This document shows, in pieces, positions 45,372-53,463 of a stretch of 64,000 nt of DNA. Position 1 is the first letter of the stretch; each line of letters starts with the position of its first letter. A program made the translations under genes and the position numbers. The notes beneath the pieces were generated by a model. The model had not been told where the DNA came from and did no database searches. It was given only the letters and a program-made list of their open reading frames with translations. Origin of the DNA: Oscillibacter hominis (lineage in GTDB: Bacteria; Bacillota; Clostridia; Oscillospirales; Oscillospiraceae); the NCBI RefSeq assembly GCF_014334055.1, contig NZ_CP060490.1:1-64000 (forward strand), given 5' to 3'.

Positions 45372-46682
45372 ATGGAGAATGAATTCAATCAGGTCCCAGC
45401 CTCCGGCCTGGCGGATGCGGGACCGCTGACGACAGGGCGGGGCGGCGCCGGGCCCTCCGGCCGGGAAAGGGAGTGGGACCCCCGGGAGGTAGTGGAGTAC
45501 TACGTGCCGGGTCCCGCCGAAGAGGTGGTGGAGCGGTACGTCAGCGGCTACACGCTGCCCCAATACCGGAAGCAGCCCATCCGCCGCCGCCGCGGCAAGA
45601 GGGGCTTTTTGATTTTTCTTGGCTGCATCGCGGCGCTGGCCGGGATGACGGCGGTCTATTATCTGATACCGGATCAGGTCTTTTCGGAGCGCCCCGGGTT
45701 CATTTATGAAACGCCCTCCAAGGAGATCACCATGGACACTTATCCCACCGGGGGCGACGTGCGGCTGACGCTGCGGGCCTTCACCGGGGAAGCGCTCAGC
45801 GCCCAGGAGATCTACAGGAAGGTAAATCCCTCCGTGGTGACGGTCATGGTGCAGCTGGAGGACGGCATCGGCGTCGGGACTGGCGTGATCTTCACCTCCG
45901 ACGGATATATCCTCACCAACTACCATGTGGTGGAGGGGGGCAGCCACTGCACCGTGGCGCTGGACTACGGCCGGGTCATCGAGGCCAAATACGTGGCCGG
46001 GGACGCGGACAACGACCTGGCCGTGCTGAAGGCCGACGCGGAGGGGCTGAATGCGGCGGAGTTCGGCGATTCCAACGCCCTCATGGTGGGTGACCCGGTC
46101 TACGCCATCGGGAACCCACTGGGCGTGGAGCTGCGTGGCACGCTGACCGACGGGATCGTCTCAGCCATCAACCGGGACGTACAGGTCCAGGGCCGGACGC
46201 TGACGCTGATTCAGACCAACGCGGCGCTGAACAGCGGCAATTCCGGCGGCCCGCTGATCAACTGCTACGGCCAGGTGGTGGGCATCAACACCATTAAAAT
46301 GAGCACCAACTACAAGACCACCATCGAAGGCCTTGGCTTTGCCCTGCCCACCAGCGTCATCACATACATGGTCAACGACCTCATCCAGCATGGGGAAATC
46401 CACTCCGAGCCCACCTTAGGCATCACTGTGCAGCCGCTGGCCACGCTGCTGCCGGACGGCAACCAGGGCATCGAGGTGGAGGAGGTGTACCAAGGCACCG
46501 GCGCCCATCAGGCGGGCGTGCGCCCCGGAGACGTCATTGTGGAGGCGGAGGGGGAGAGCGTATCCACCAGTGCGGACCTGCTGCGCATCCGCCGGGGGAT
46601 TCTGGCGGGTGAGAGCATGGAGCTGCTCATCTGGCGGGACGGGGAGTATCTGACGCTCTCCGTGGTGCTGACCGCAGAGTGA
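45372..46682 (+). CDS. htrA: HtrA/DegP-like membrane serine protease with PDZ domain
   Basis: 436 residues. A cytoplasmic N-terminus of about 75 residues, with a repeated VVE(R)Y(Y)V motif, precedes one transmembrane helix (79-98). The trypsin-like domain carries the catalytic triad His185 (NYHVV), Asp215 (NDLAVL) and Ser291 (GNSGGP), and one PDZ domain occupies about 345-430. It degrades or refolds misfolded exported proteins. It begins nine bases after the histidine kinase, so it is part of the regulatory operon and may feed back on it. The long cytoplasmic tail is a possible regulatory feature. Confidence 0.94.
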   Translation: MENEFNQVPASGLADAGPLTTGRGGAGPSGREREWDPREVVEYYVPGPAEEVVERYVSGYTLPQYRKQPIRRRRGKRGFLIFLGCIAALAGMTAVYYLIPDQVFSERPGFIYETPSKEITMDTYPTGGDVRLTLRAFTGEALSAQEIYRKVNPSVVTVMVQLEDGIGVGTGVIFTSDGYILTNYHVVEGGSHCTVALDYGRVIEAKYVAGDADNDLAVLKADAEGLNAAEFGDSNALMVGDPVYAIGNPLGVELRGTLTDGIVSAINRDVQVQGRTLTLIQTNAALNSGNSGGPLINCYGQVVGINTIKMSTNYKTTIEGLGFALPTSVITYMVNDLIQHGEIHSEPTLGITVQPLATLLPDGNQGIEVEEVYQGTGAHQAGVRPGDVIVEAEGESVSTSADLLRIRRGILAGESMELLIWRDGEYLTLSVVLTAE

Positions 46683-46684
46683 CA

Positions 46685-46717
46685 AAAAAGAGCCGGACAA
46701 TATGTCCGGCTCTTTTT
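46685..46717 (+). terminator. Terminator after htrA
   Basis: A perfect 15-bp stem (46685-46699 with 46703-46717) with a 3-base loop and internal A- and T-runs closes the two-component/HtrA operon. Confidence 0.88.
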
Positions 46718-46789
46718 CTATTTGCGGCTCTGATTCACGGACGCGGGTGGCGGCCTGTGCACATCGGGCCAAAAGGCGGATATGGCGCG

Positions 46790-47353
46790 TCACTGCCTGC
46801 CGGAGCGGTACAAAAAGCAGCGCTCTTCGTGGGAGTTGATCACGCCGATGGCCTGCAGGTACGAATAGACGATTGTGGTGCCCACAAACTTCATGCCCCG
46901 TTTGCGCAGTTCGCCCGAGACCTGGTCCGAGAGGCCTGAGCTGGATTTTCCGGTCTCATAGAGGATACGGCCCTTTGTAAAGTGCCAGATGTAGCTGGAA
47001 AATGAGCCGTATTCCAGCCCAATGGCCCGGAACACCCTTGCGTTGGTGATGGCGGCCCGGATTTTCAACTGGTTTCGGATGATGCCCGGGTTGGACAGCA
47101 GCCGCTGCACGTCCGCCTCCCCATAGCCGCAGACCCTGTCCAAATCAAACCGGTCAAAGGCCTGGCGGAACGACTCCCGCTTGTTCAGCACGCATTCCCA
47201 GGACAGCCCGGCCTGGAAGTTCTCCAGGAGAAGAAGCTCAAATAACGCGTGGTCGTCGCGGGTGGGTATGCCCCATTCCCTGTCGTGGTAGTCGATGTAC
47301 GCCTGGTTGGTCAGGTTGCACCAGCCGCACCTGCAAACGTTCGGTTGATCCAT
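46790..47353 (-). CDS. tag: DNA-3-methyladenine glycosylase I
   Basis: 187-residue base-excision enzyme removing 3-methyladenine from alkylated DNA. The zinc-site and pocket residues are visible: CGWC at the N-terminus, DYHDREWG, and the C-terminal NSHEERC. Length is normal. The start at 47353 follows agggggc. It is a single-gene unit. Confidence 0.93.
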   Translation of the reverse strand: MDQPNVCRCGWCNLTNQAYIDYHDREWGIPTRDDHALFELLLLENFQAGLSWECVLNKRESFRQAFDRFDLDRVCGYGEADVQRLLSNPGIIRNQLKIRAAITNARVFRAIGLEYGSFSSYIWHFTKGRILYETGKSSSGLSDQVSGELRKRGMKFVGTTIVYSYLQAIGVINSHEERCFLYRSGRQ

Positions 47354-47432
47354 TCATGTGCCCCCTTTGGTATTGGGGTCATCGTACCACACCCTGGGGC
47401 CCGGATCAAGGCCGCAGGAAAGTATCCCCACC

Positions 47433-47461
47433 TTGGCAGACGGGCCAAAGTCTGCTATAGT
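47433..47461 (+). promoter_or_regulatory. Promoter of the DUF3810 gene
   Basis: TTGGCA at 47433-47438 and TATAGT at 47456-47461, 17-base spacer, about 120 bases upstream of the start codon. Confidence 0.6.
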
Positions 47462-47579
47462 TAAAAAGTAGCTTTGTTCCGTGCGTGGCCTGCGGGCAGG
47501 TTTGACAGCCCGCGGCTCAAGGTGCCACAAACTGGAACCGTTTCAGCAGTCGAGAATGGACTTTAAAAAGGGGGAAACC

Positions 47580-48671
47580 ATGCGCTCATTTTTTCTGCGG
47601 TACCAAAAGCTCCACGTGTGGCTGCTTGCGCTGGTAGCGTTTTTTACGGCCTTTGCCGTAAGCCGGGGAAACCGGGCGCTGATGAACGCCGTGGCGGAGC
47701 ACGTCACTGCCCCGGTGAAGTGCGCCCTGGGCCGCATGTGGGGGCTGGTGCCCTTTTCCGGCATGGAGCTGCTGGTGGCGGCGCTGCTCCTGTTCATCGT
47801 GGCCTACCTGATCCTCTGGGCCCGGGCCGTGATCCGCTCCCGGCCCCGACGCCGGGCGGTGTACAGCGGCTTTTTGGGGGCGCTGTGCACGGGGCTGACC
47901 ATCTATGCCGTCTGCTGCCTCCTCTGGGGAGTGAACTACTACACCGACAGCTTTCAGGACAAATCCGGCATCCGGGAGCAGCCGGTTGCCATAGAGGACT
48001 TGTACCATGTGACCCAATATTTTGCCGACCGCCTGACGGAGACCTCGGATTTGGTGGAGCGAGACGAAAGCGGGGTGTTCGCCGTGCCCCGGGATGCTAT
48101 CTTTGAAGGCAGCACCTCAGTCTACGACGCGGTGGAGCAGCAGTTTCCCTTCCTCAAATTCCCGGACCAGGCGCCCAAGCGGGTGCTGTTTTCCAAGGTC
48201 ATGAGTGCCATGGACTTCACAGGGGTGTTCTGCCCCTTTACCGGGGAGTCCAATCTGAATGTGGACAGCCCGGCTTGCCTTCTGCCCTCCACCATTGCCC
48301 ACGAGCTGGCCCATCAGCGGGGGATTGCCTCGGAGCAGGAGTGTAACTTCCTCGCTGTGCTGGCCTCTACCTCCTGCGGCAGCGATGTCTACGCCTATTC
48401 CGGGTGGCTTTTGGGCTATATCCACCTGGGAAACGCATTATACCAGGCCGACGAGACGCTGTGGCGCTCCGTGTGGGAGACGCTGCCGGAGGGGGCACGG
48501 GCGGACCTGGCGTTCAACAACGCCTACTGGGCCAGCTTTGAAGGACCGGCATCCCGGGCCAGCCAGAAGGTTTACGATGGCTTCCTCAAGGGCTACGGTG
48601 AGGCGGCGGGCATCAAGAGCTACGGCACGGTGGTGGACCTGCTGGTGGTATACTATCAGGATTTTACATAA
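47580..48671 (+). CDS. DUF3810-type membrane protein with HExxH motif
   Basis: 363 residues: three hydrophobic helices in the first 130 residues, then a soluble domain with the metalloprotease-like motif HELAH followed by QRGIASEQECNF, giving a possible third ligand Glu. This fits the DUF3810 family, whose role is unknown but which looks like a membrane metallopeptidase. I start at 47580 behind agggggaa; an ATG eight codons upstream is possible. Confidence 0.8.
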   Translation: MRSFFLRYQKLHVWLLALVAFFTAFAVSRGNRALMNAVAEHVTAPVKCALGRMWGLVPFSGMELLVAALLLFIVAYLILWARAVIRSRPRRRAVYSGFLGALCTGLTIYAVCCLLWGVNYYTDSFQDKSGIREQPVAIEDLYHVTQYFADRLTETSDLVERDESGVFAVPRDAIFEGSTSVYDAVEQQFPFLKFPDQAPKRVLFSKVMSAMDFTGVFCPFTGESNLNVDSPACLLPSTIAHELAHQRGIASEQECNFLAVLASTSCGSDVYAYSGWLLGYIHLGNALYQADETLWRSVWETLPEGARADLAFNNAYWASFEGPASRASQKVYDGFLKGYGEAAGIKSYGTVVDLLVVYYQDFT

Positions 48672-48763
48672 GTGTTGCAAAAACCATCAGTAAAGTTGGC
48701 TTTTTGCGGTATACTAAGTCCAGTTAGTAATCCACGCATAATAGGAAAAAAGGAGAATGACTT

Positions 48764-49138
48764 ATGAAGTTTTATGTCTGTGCCCACTGCGGCAATATCA
48801 TTACCTATGAGCACTCCGCCGGAGTTCCCGTGTTCTGCTGCGGAGAGGAGATGAAGGAACTGGTGCCCGGCTCTGTGGAGGCCGCGGTGGAAAAGCACCT
48901 GCCGGTCATCGAGACCGACGGCAGCACAGTCACGGTGAAGGTGGGCTCCGTGGAGCACCCCATGCTGGAGGAGCACCACATTGAGTTCATCGTCCTGGAG
49001 ACCAAAGAGGGCAGCCAGCGCAAGGAGCTGAAGCCCGGCGTGAAGCCGGTGGCCAAGTTTGCCCTCGCCGATGGAGACAGCGTGGTGGCGGCCTATGAGT
49101 ACTGCAACCTCCACGGCCTGTGGAAGACGGAGGCCTGA
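48764..49138 (+). CDS. dfx: Desulfoferrodoxin (superoxide reductase)
   Basis: 124-residue two-iron superoxide reductase that detoxifies superoxide without making oxygen, typical of anaerobes. Centre I ligands are Cys6, Cys9, Cys25 and Cys26; centre II ligands are His45, His65, His71, Cys114 and His117, all in place, with the catalytic Glu/Lys loop EKHLP. The ribosome binding site is aaggag. A TATACT -10-like box lies at 48710-48715 but no -35 box is convincing. The rubrerythrin gene at 57.9 kb probably supplies the next step, peroxide removal. Confidence 0.95.
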   Translation: MKFYVCAHCGNIITYEHSAGVPVFCCGEEMKELVPGSVEAAVEKHLPVIETDGSTVTVKVGSVEHPMLEEHHIEFIVLETKEGSQRKELKPGVKPVAKFALADGDSVVAAYEYCNLHGLWKTEA

Positions 49139-49198
49139 GGCGGAAAGAGCGATTCAATCAATGGGGAGGTCCGGAAGTGGGAATCCGCGTGGCAGTCA

Positions 49199-49798
49199 TC
49201 AGATGTCCTGGCGGCCCTCCAGGGCCCGCATCAGCGTGGCGTCGTCGGCGAACTCCAGGTGTCCGCCCACGGGGATGCCGTAGGCCAGGCGGGTGACCCG
49301 CACGTCAAAGGGCTTGAGCAGCCGGGCCACGTACATGGCCGTGGTCTCGCCCTCCGTGTCGGGATTGGTGGCCATGATGACCTCCTGTACGCCGCCCCGT
49401 GCGACGCGGTCCACCAGGGCCTTGATCTGCAGGTCGTCGGGCCCCACGTGATTCATGGGGGAGATGACACCGTGGAGCACGTGGTAGTGGCCGTTGAACT
49501 CCCGGGAGCGCTCTATGGCGGTCACGTCCCGGGGGTCCGCCACCACGCAGATAAGGGAGCTGTCCCGCTTGGGCGAGGAGCAGATGGGGCACAGGCCCCC
49601 GGCAGTGAAGTTGCAGCACTCGGGACAGAGCGTCACGCTCTTTTTGGCGTCCACAATGGCGTCGGCAAAGGCCTGGGCCTCAGACTGGGGCAGGCTCAGG
49701 ATAAAAAAGGCCAGCCGCTGGGCGGACTTGCCGCCGATCCCCGGCAGCCGGGCAAACTGTTCCACCAACTTTTCAAGGGGTGCGGGAAGATATTCCAT
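49199..49798 (-). CDS. recR: Recombination protein RecR
   Basis: 199 residues: an N-terminal helix-hairpin-helix, a C4 zinc finger (CPECCNFTAGGLCPIC, 57-72), and a Toprim domain (ICVVADPRDV, then NPDTEGETTA). It loads RecA at gaps together with RecF/RecO. In most Firmicutes recR follows dnaX and a YbaB-type gene and precedes yaaL-bofA; here it is behind a PLP enzyme gene, about 11 kb from yaaL-bofA. Confidence 0.96.
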   Translation of the reverse strand: MEYLPAPLEKLVEQFARLPGIGGKSAQRLAFFILSLPQSEAQAFADAIVDAKKSVTLCPECCNFTAGGLCPICSSPKRDSSLICVVADPRDVTAIERSREFNGHYHVLHGVISPMNHVGPDDLQIKALVDRVARGGVQEVIMATNPDTEGETTAMYVARLLKPFDVRVTRLAYGIPVGGHLEFADDATLMRALEGRQDI

Positions 49799-49822
49799 GG
49801 GAGAACCGCTCCTTTTTTCAGA

Positions 49823-50791
49823 TTAGCCGAGGTCCATGGCGAACAGGGCCGCCGCGCCGCCGGTGTGGACGAAGACGATGTTCTCCGCACCGCCGAAAAA
49901 CCCCTCGTGCAGCAGCCGGAGCATACCGGCGTAGGCCTTGCCCGTGTAGACCGGATCCAGCAGGATGCCCTCGGACCGGGCCAGGTCCAAAATGGCCGGC
50001 GTATCCTCCGGATTGGGGACGGCATATCCGGAGCCAAAGTGATAGCGCATGGAAAAGGGGCCCAGGTTGGGCTCTGCGCCGATCAATGCTGCCGCGTCCC
50101 GGGCAAGATAGGGGACGATCTCCTCAAAGGGGTCGTTGTCCACGCCCACGCCCAGCACCGGAGTGCCATTTAAATAGAGGGCGCTGCCCAGGAGCAGGCC
50201 GGCGGTGGTGCCGCCGGAACCGGTGGCGCTGACGATGTGGTCCAGCCGTACACCTGCGGCCGCGGACTGCTCCGCCATTTCCCGCACGCACTGGGCGTAT
50301 CCAAGAGAGCCCAAAGGCGTGGAGCCGCCCACGGGAATCTCATAGCATTTGTGGCCCTGGGCCTCCAGCTCTGAGGCCATGCGGGCGGTCTCCGCGTACA
50401 CGTCGTCATAGCTGTCCGTATCCACGAAATGGACTTGGGCGCCGAAGATGTCGTCCAGCACCAGGTTGCCCAGATGTCCGCTGACGCCCCGCTTTTTCAG
50501 CACCAATACGGCCCGCATACCCAGCCGGGCTGCGCAGGCGGCGGTCAGCATGGCGTGGTTGGACTGGGCGCCTCCGGCGGTAAAGACCACGTCGCAGCCC
50601 CGCGCCTTTGCGTCGGCCAGGAGGTATTCCAGCTTGCGCACCTTATTGCCGCCCAGCGCCACGCCGCACAGGTCGTCCCGCTTGATCCAGAGGTTGACGC
50701 CCTCCTTGCGGCTGACGGCCTCCAGCTTATAGAAAGGGGTGGGGTAGACGCCCAAGGGGATACGGGGAAATTGTTGTAAGTCTTTCATCAT
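49823..50791 (-). CDS. PLP-dependent D-cysteine desulfhydrase/ACC deaminase family enzyme
   Basis: 322-residue fold type II pyridoxal-phosphate enzyme. The Schiff-base lysine is Lys50 in LGGNKVRK; GGAQSNHA and the phosphate loop SATGSGGTTAG are clear. In D-cysteine desulfhydrases and ACC deaminases this scaffold releases ammonia with pyruvate (plus sulfide) or 2-oxobutyrate. A D-amino acid substrate is more likely than ACC in an anaerobic gut-type bacterium, but the residues that separate the two are not decisive by eye. The start is one of two consecutive ATGs. Confidence 0.85.
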   Translation of the reverse strand: MMKDLQQFPRIPLGVYPTPFYKLEAVSRKEGVNLWIKRDDLCGVALGGNKVRKLEYLLADAKARGCDVVFTAGGAQSNHAMLTAACAARLGMRAVLVLKKRGVSGHLGNLVLDDIFGAQVHFVDTDSYDDVYAETARMASELEAQGHKCYEIPVGGSTPLGSLGYAQCVREMAEQSAAAGVRLDHIVSATGSGGTTAGLLLGSALYLNGTPVLGVGVDNDPFEEIVPYLARDAAALIGAEPNLGPFSMRYHFGSGYAVPNPEDTPAILDLARSEGILLDPVYTGKAYAGMLRLLHEGFFGGAENIVFVHTGGAAALFAMDLG

Positions 50792-50803
50792 GACTCCATT
50801 CTC

Positions 50804-51451
50804 TCATTCGCCCCGCAGCGCGCGGATGCGTCCGGGGATGTCCTCTGCCTTATACACGGCGCTGCCGGCCACCAATACGTTGGCTCCGGCCTCAATGCAG
50901 GTGCGGCAGGTGTCCACGCCCACGCCGCCGTCCACCTCCAACTCGCAATCCGGGTTGTGGCGGTCGATCAGCCGGCGGATGGCACGTACCTTATCCATCT
51001 GGTCGGCCATGAAGCTCTGCCCGCCAAAGCCGGGCTCCACCGTCATCACCAAAATAAGCTCCACTTCCTTTAAATAGGGAAGCACCGCCTCCGCGGGGGT
51101 CTTGGGCTTGAGCACCACGCCGGAGCGCTTGCCCTTGGCGTGGATTTTTGCGATGGCGCCGTGAAGGTTTTCCTCGGAGTCGGACTCCACATGCACCGTC
51201 ACCAGGTCGGCGCCCGCGTCGCAGAAGCGCTCCACATAGCGGATGGGCTCCACAATCATGAGATGGACGTCCAGGGGCAGGGCGGTGACCGGCCGGATGC
51301 ACTGGACCACCGGGATACCGATGGAGATGTTGGGGACAAAGAGGCCGTCCATCACGTCCACATGGACGTAATCGGCTGTTTCAATCCGGCGGATCTCCCG
51401 CTCCAAATTTGCAAAGTCGGCGGAGAGGATGGAAGGAGCAATTTTCACCAT
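50804..51451 (-). CDS. rpe: Ribulose-phosphate 3-epimerase
   Basis: 215-residue TIM-barrel enzyme of the pentose phosphate pathway. Motifs include APSILSADFANL, HVDVMDGLFVPNISIG, LDVHLMI, VMTVEPGFGGQ and the phosphate-binding DGGV...AGSAVY. I start at 51451 (MVKIAPSIL), the usual N-terminus; ATG 51466 directly after aggaa is an alternative. It is upstream of and probably cotranscribed with the PLP enzyme and recR. Confidence 0.94.
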   Translation of the reverse strand: MVKIAPSILSADFANLEREIRRIETADYVHVDVMDGLFVPNISIGIPVVQCIRPVTALPLDVHLMIVEPIRYVERFCDAGADLVTVHVESDSEENLHGAIAKIHAKGKRSGVVLKPKTPAEAVLPYLKEVELILVMTVEPGFGGQSFMADQMDKVRAIRRLIDRHNPDCELEVDGGVGVDTCRTCIEAGANVLVAGSAVYKAEDIPGRIRALRGE

Positions 51452-51714
51452 AACATTACACCACATTTCCTGATAAATGAACGCAAATCAAAAGGACCGG
51501 CTGTTGGCGGCCGTGGCCCCGGAGGCCCCCGGCGCATAGGATACACTAAGCGGCGCGCCGCCTGAAGCCTCAGCCCGCGCCTTGCCAGCCCCCCGGTCGG
51601 CCGCAGCCGCTTTTTTAGATAGGAAGCCGGCAGGGAAACCTGCCGGCTTCCAGTGCAATTGTCTATACTATAGCAAACTCATATCACAAACGCAAGGCGA
51701 AAAAAGGATCGCTG
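51452..51714. other. Gene-free region between rpe and the arsR promoter
   Basis: About 260 bases without a credible gene. It contains a 13-bp GC stem with a GAAA loop (51622-51634 with 51639-51651), preceded by tttttt, that lacks a downstream T-run, and a 12-bp palindrome GCGGCGCGCCGC near 51550. The rpe promoter is not obvious. The right part becomes A/T-rich toward the arsR promoter. Confidence 0.5.
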
Positions 51715-51764
51715 TTGCAAATGCATCTTTACATATTAGAATATTATGATATTTTAATATCATA
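51715..51764 (+). promoter_or_regulatory. arsR-type promoter with 9-2-9 operator
   Basis: TTGCAA at 51715-51720 and TAGAAT at 51737-51742, 16-base spacer. Immediately downstream is TATGATATT-TT-AATATCATA (51745-51764), a perfect 9-bp inverted repeat of the A/T-rich kind bound by ArsR/SmtB-family repressors. It covers the expected transcription start, so autorepression by the next gene product is likely. Confidence 0.72.
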
Positions 51765-51862
51765 GAATTTGAATAAAAACAGCGGCCTTGAGAACGCTAA
51801 TTTACGGCTGCGGGCCGCAGAGGCTCAGAGGTTAACCACCACAAAAAGGGGAGCGGTAAAGC

Positions 51863-52156
51863 ATGGAATCAGAATACAAAAAGCGCTCGGAACTGCTGAA
51901 GGCACTGAGCCATCCCGTCCGGCTCCGCATCGTCCACGGCCTGTTGAAAACAGGGTGCCACAATGTCACCTGCATGGAGGAGAAGACGGGCATGTCCCAG
52001 TCCTGCATCTCCCAGCATTTACAGAAGCTGCGCCTGGCTGGGGCCGTGACCGCCCGGAGGACGGGCAACGAGGTATACTACAGCGTGTCGTCGCCGGTGG
52101 TAGCGGGCGTGGTGGCGGCGCTTTTTGAAGAGGAGGCGTCAAATTATGTTCTATGA
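51863..52156 (+). CDS. ArsR-family regulator with cysteine sensor candidates
   Basis: 97-residue winged-helix repressor (LSHPVRLRIVHGLL, then the recognition helix SQSCISQHLQKLRLAG and a beta wing RTGNEVYYSV). Cysteines at 32, 37 and 48 lie in or beside helix 3, the region where ArsR proteins bind arsenite or thiophilic metals and where related repressors form thiol switches. It overlaps the thioredoxin reductase-like gene by 11 bases. A thiol redox, persulfide or metalloid signal is plausible; the sequence cannot choose. The ribosome binding site is ggggag. Confidence 0.88.
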   Translation: MESEYKKRSELLKALSHPVRLRIVHGLLKTGCHNVTCMEEKTGMSQSCISQHLQKLRLAGAVTARRTGNEVYYSVSSPVVAGVVAALFEEEASNYVL

Positions 52157-52979
52157 AGTGGCGGTCATCGGCGCGGGGCCTGCGGGCCTTTCCGCAGCCG
52201 TCAACGCCCGGCTGCGGGGCAAAAGCGTGGCCGTGGTGGGAAACAATCCGGAGGAGAACCCGCTCTGGAAGGCCCCAAAAGTGGACAATTACCTGGGCAT
52301 GCCGGAAAAGACCGGCCGGGAGCTGCTGGAGGAGTTCACCGTCCACGCGGAGCGCTCGGGCACCCAGCTGATCCGGGGGAAGGTCCTCAATGTGGGGACC
52401 GACACGGAGCGGTGGTATCTGGGCGTTGGCACCGACGTCCTGGAGGCCGGTGCCGTGGTCCTGGCGGCAGGCGTGGCCCGGGGCCGGAAGTTTGAAGGAG
52501 AAGAGCGGTTTGTGGGCGCCGGCGTCAGCTACTGCGCCACCTGCGACGGGATGCTGTACCGGGGGAAGCGGGCCGCCGTGCTGGGCTTTACCGCGGACGC
52601 GGAGCAGGAGGCGGAGCACTTACGCAGCATTGGCGTGGATACGCTGTTTTTCCCACGGCCCCGGCAGTGTGAGCTCCAGGGGGAACATAAGGTGGAGTCC
52701 ATCCGCGTGGACGGCGCCGAGTACGCGGTGGACGGCGTGTTCATCCTGCGGCCCACGGTGGCGCCGGCGGATTTGATCCCGGGCCTTGAGACGGCTGGCG
52801 GATTTGTCACCGTGAACCAAGCCATGGCCACCAACCTGCCGGGCTTGTTTGCGGCGGGGGACTGCACGGGCCTTCCCCTTCAGCTGGCACGGGCTGTGGG
52901 CCAGGGGCTGGTGGCGGGACAGAGCGCCGCCGCCTACTGGGATAAGATCGCAAAGTCACAAGCAAGTGAGTCAAAATAA
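52146..52979 (+). CDS. Thioredoxin reductase-like flavoprotein lacking NADPH motifs
   Basis: 277 residues. The FAD-binding GAGPAG (9-14), the redox pair Cys130-Cys133 (YCATCDG) and the C-terminal FAAGDC segment are those of bacterial thioredoxin reductase. The middle domain, where NADPH-dependent enzymes have GGGDSA and HRRxxxR, reads LGFTADAEQEA and FPRPRQCEL instead. Loss of both motifs is the hallmark of the ferredoxin-dependent flavin thioredoxin reductases described in clostridia. I therefore infer ferredoxin, not NADPH, as reductant. Start at 52146 overlaps arsR; trxA follows 27 bases later, giving a complete redox operon. Confidence 0.85.
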   Translation: MFYEVAVIGAGPAGLSAAVNARLRGKSVAVVGNNPEENPLWKAPKVDNYLGMPEKTGRELLEEFTVHAERSGTQLIRGKVLNVGTDTERWYLGVGTDVLEAGAVVLAAGVARGRKFEGEERFVGAGVSYCATCDGMLYRGKRAAVLGFTADAEQEAEHLRSIGVDTLFFPRPRQCELQGEHKVESIRVDGAEYAVDGVFILRPTVAPADLIPGLETAGGFVTVNQAMATNLPGLFAAGDCTGLPLQLARAVGQGLVAGQSAAAYWDKIAKSQASESK

Positions 52980-53006
52980 ATTAAGGAATAAAAGGAGATC
53001 AAACGT

Positions 53007-53324
53007 ATGGCATTGAAGCATTTGACGACGGCCACCTTTGACGCGGCCATTTCCAACGAGCCCCTTGCAGTGGTGGATTTCTGGGCCACCTGGTGCGGCC
53101 CCTGCCGCATGCTGGCCCCCACGGTGGAGAAGCTGGCCCAGCAGTATGACGGCAAGGCGCTGGTGGGCAAGGTGGACGTGGACGCGGAGCCGGAGCTGGC
53201 CCAGCGCTACGGCATCATGAGCATCCCCACGGTCATCTTCTTTAAAAACGGACAGGAAGTGGACCGGAAGGTGGGCGTGCAGCCCCTGAACGCCTTTGCG
53301 GGCGTGGTGGACCGAAACCTGTGA
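53007..53324 (+). CDS. trxA: Thioredoxin
   Basis: 105-residue thioredoxin with the active site WCGPC (Cys30, Cys33) in [12 protein letters not shown], the buried Asp, and the cis-proline loop SIPT. Start at 53007 behind aaaggag. It is last in the arsR-reductase-thioredoxin operon and should be reduced by the flavoprotein encoded just upstream. Confidence 0.96.
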   Translation: MALKHLTTATFDAAISNEPLAVVDFWATWCGPCRMLAPTVEKLAQQYDGKALVGKVDVDAEPELAQRYGIMSIPTVIFFKNGQEVDRKVGVQPLNAFAGVVDRNL

Positions 53325-53325
53325 G

Positions 53326-53359
53326 AAAAAGCCTCCGCCAAAAGGCGGAGGCTTTTTTT
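53326..53359 (+). terminator. Terminator after trxA
   Basis: A perfect 14-bp stem (53326-53339 with 53344-53357), 4-base loop and seven T residues. Confidence 0.92.
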
Positions 53360-53378
53360 GCCCTGAATTTGAATCTGC

Positions 53379-53407
53379 TTGTATTTTTCAGCGGTACCCG
53401 GTAAAAT
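53379..53407 (+). promoter_or_regulatory. phzF-type gene promoter
   Basis: TTGTAT at 53379-53384 and TAAAAT at 53402-53407, 17-base spacer, about 57 bases before the start codon. Confidence 0.6.
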
Positions 53408-53463
53408 GTCATAGTGAATACAGGTGCGAAGCCTGAAATCAGGTTTGATTGTGAGGGAAGCGT

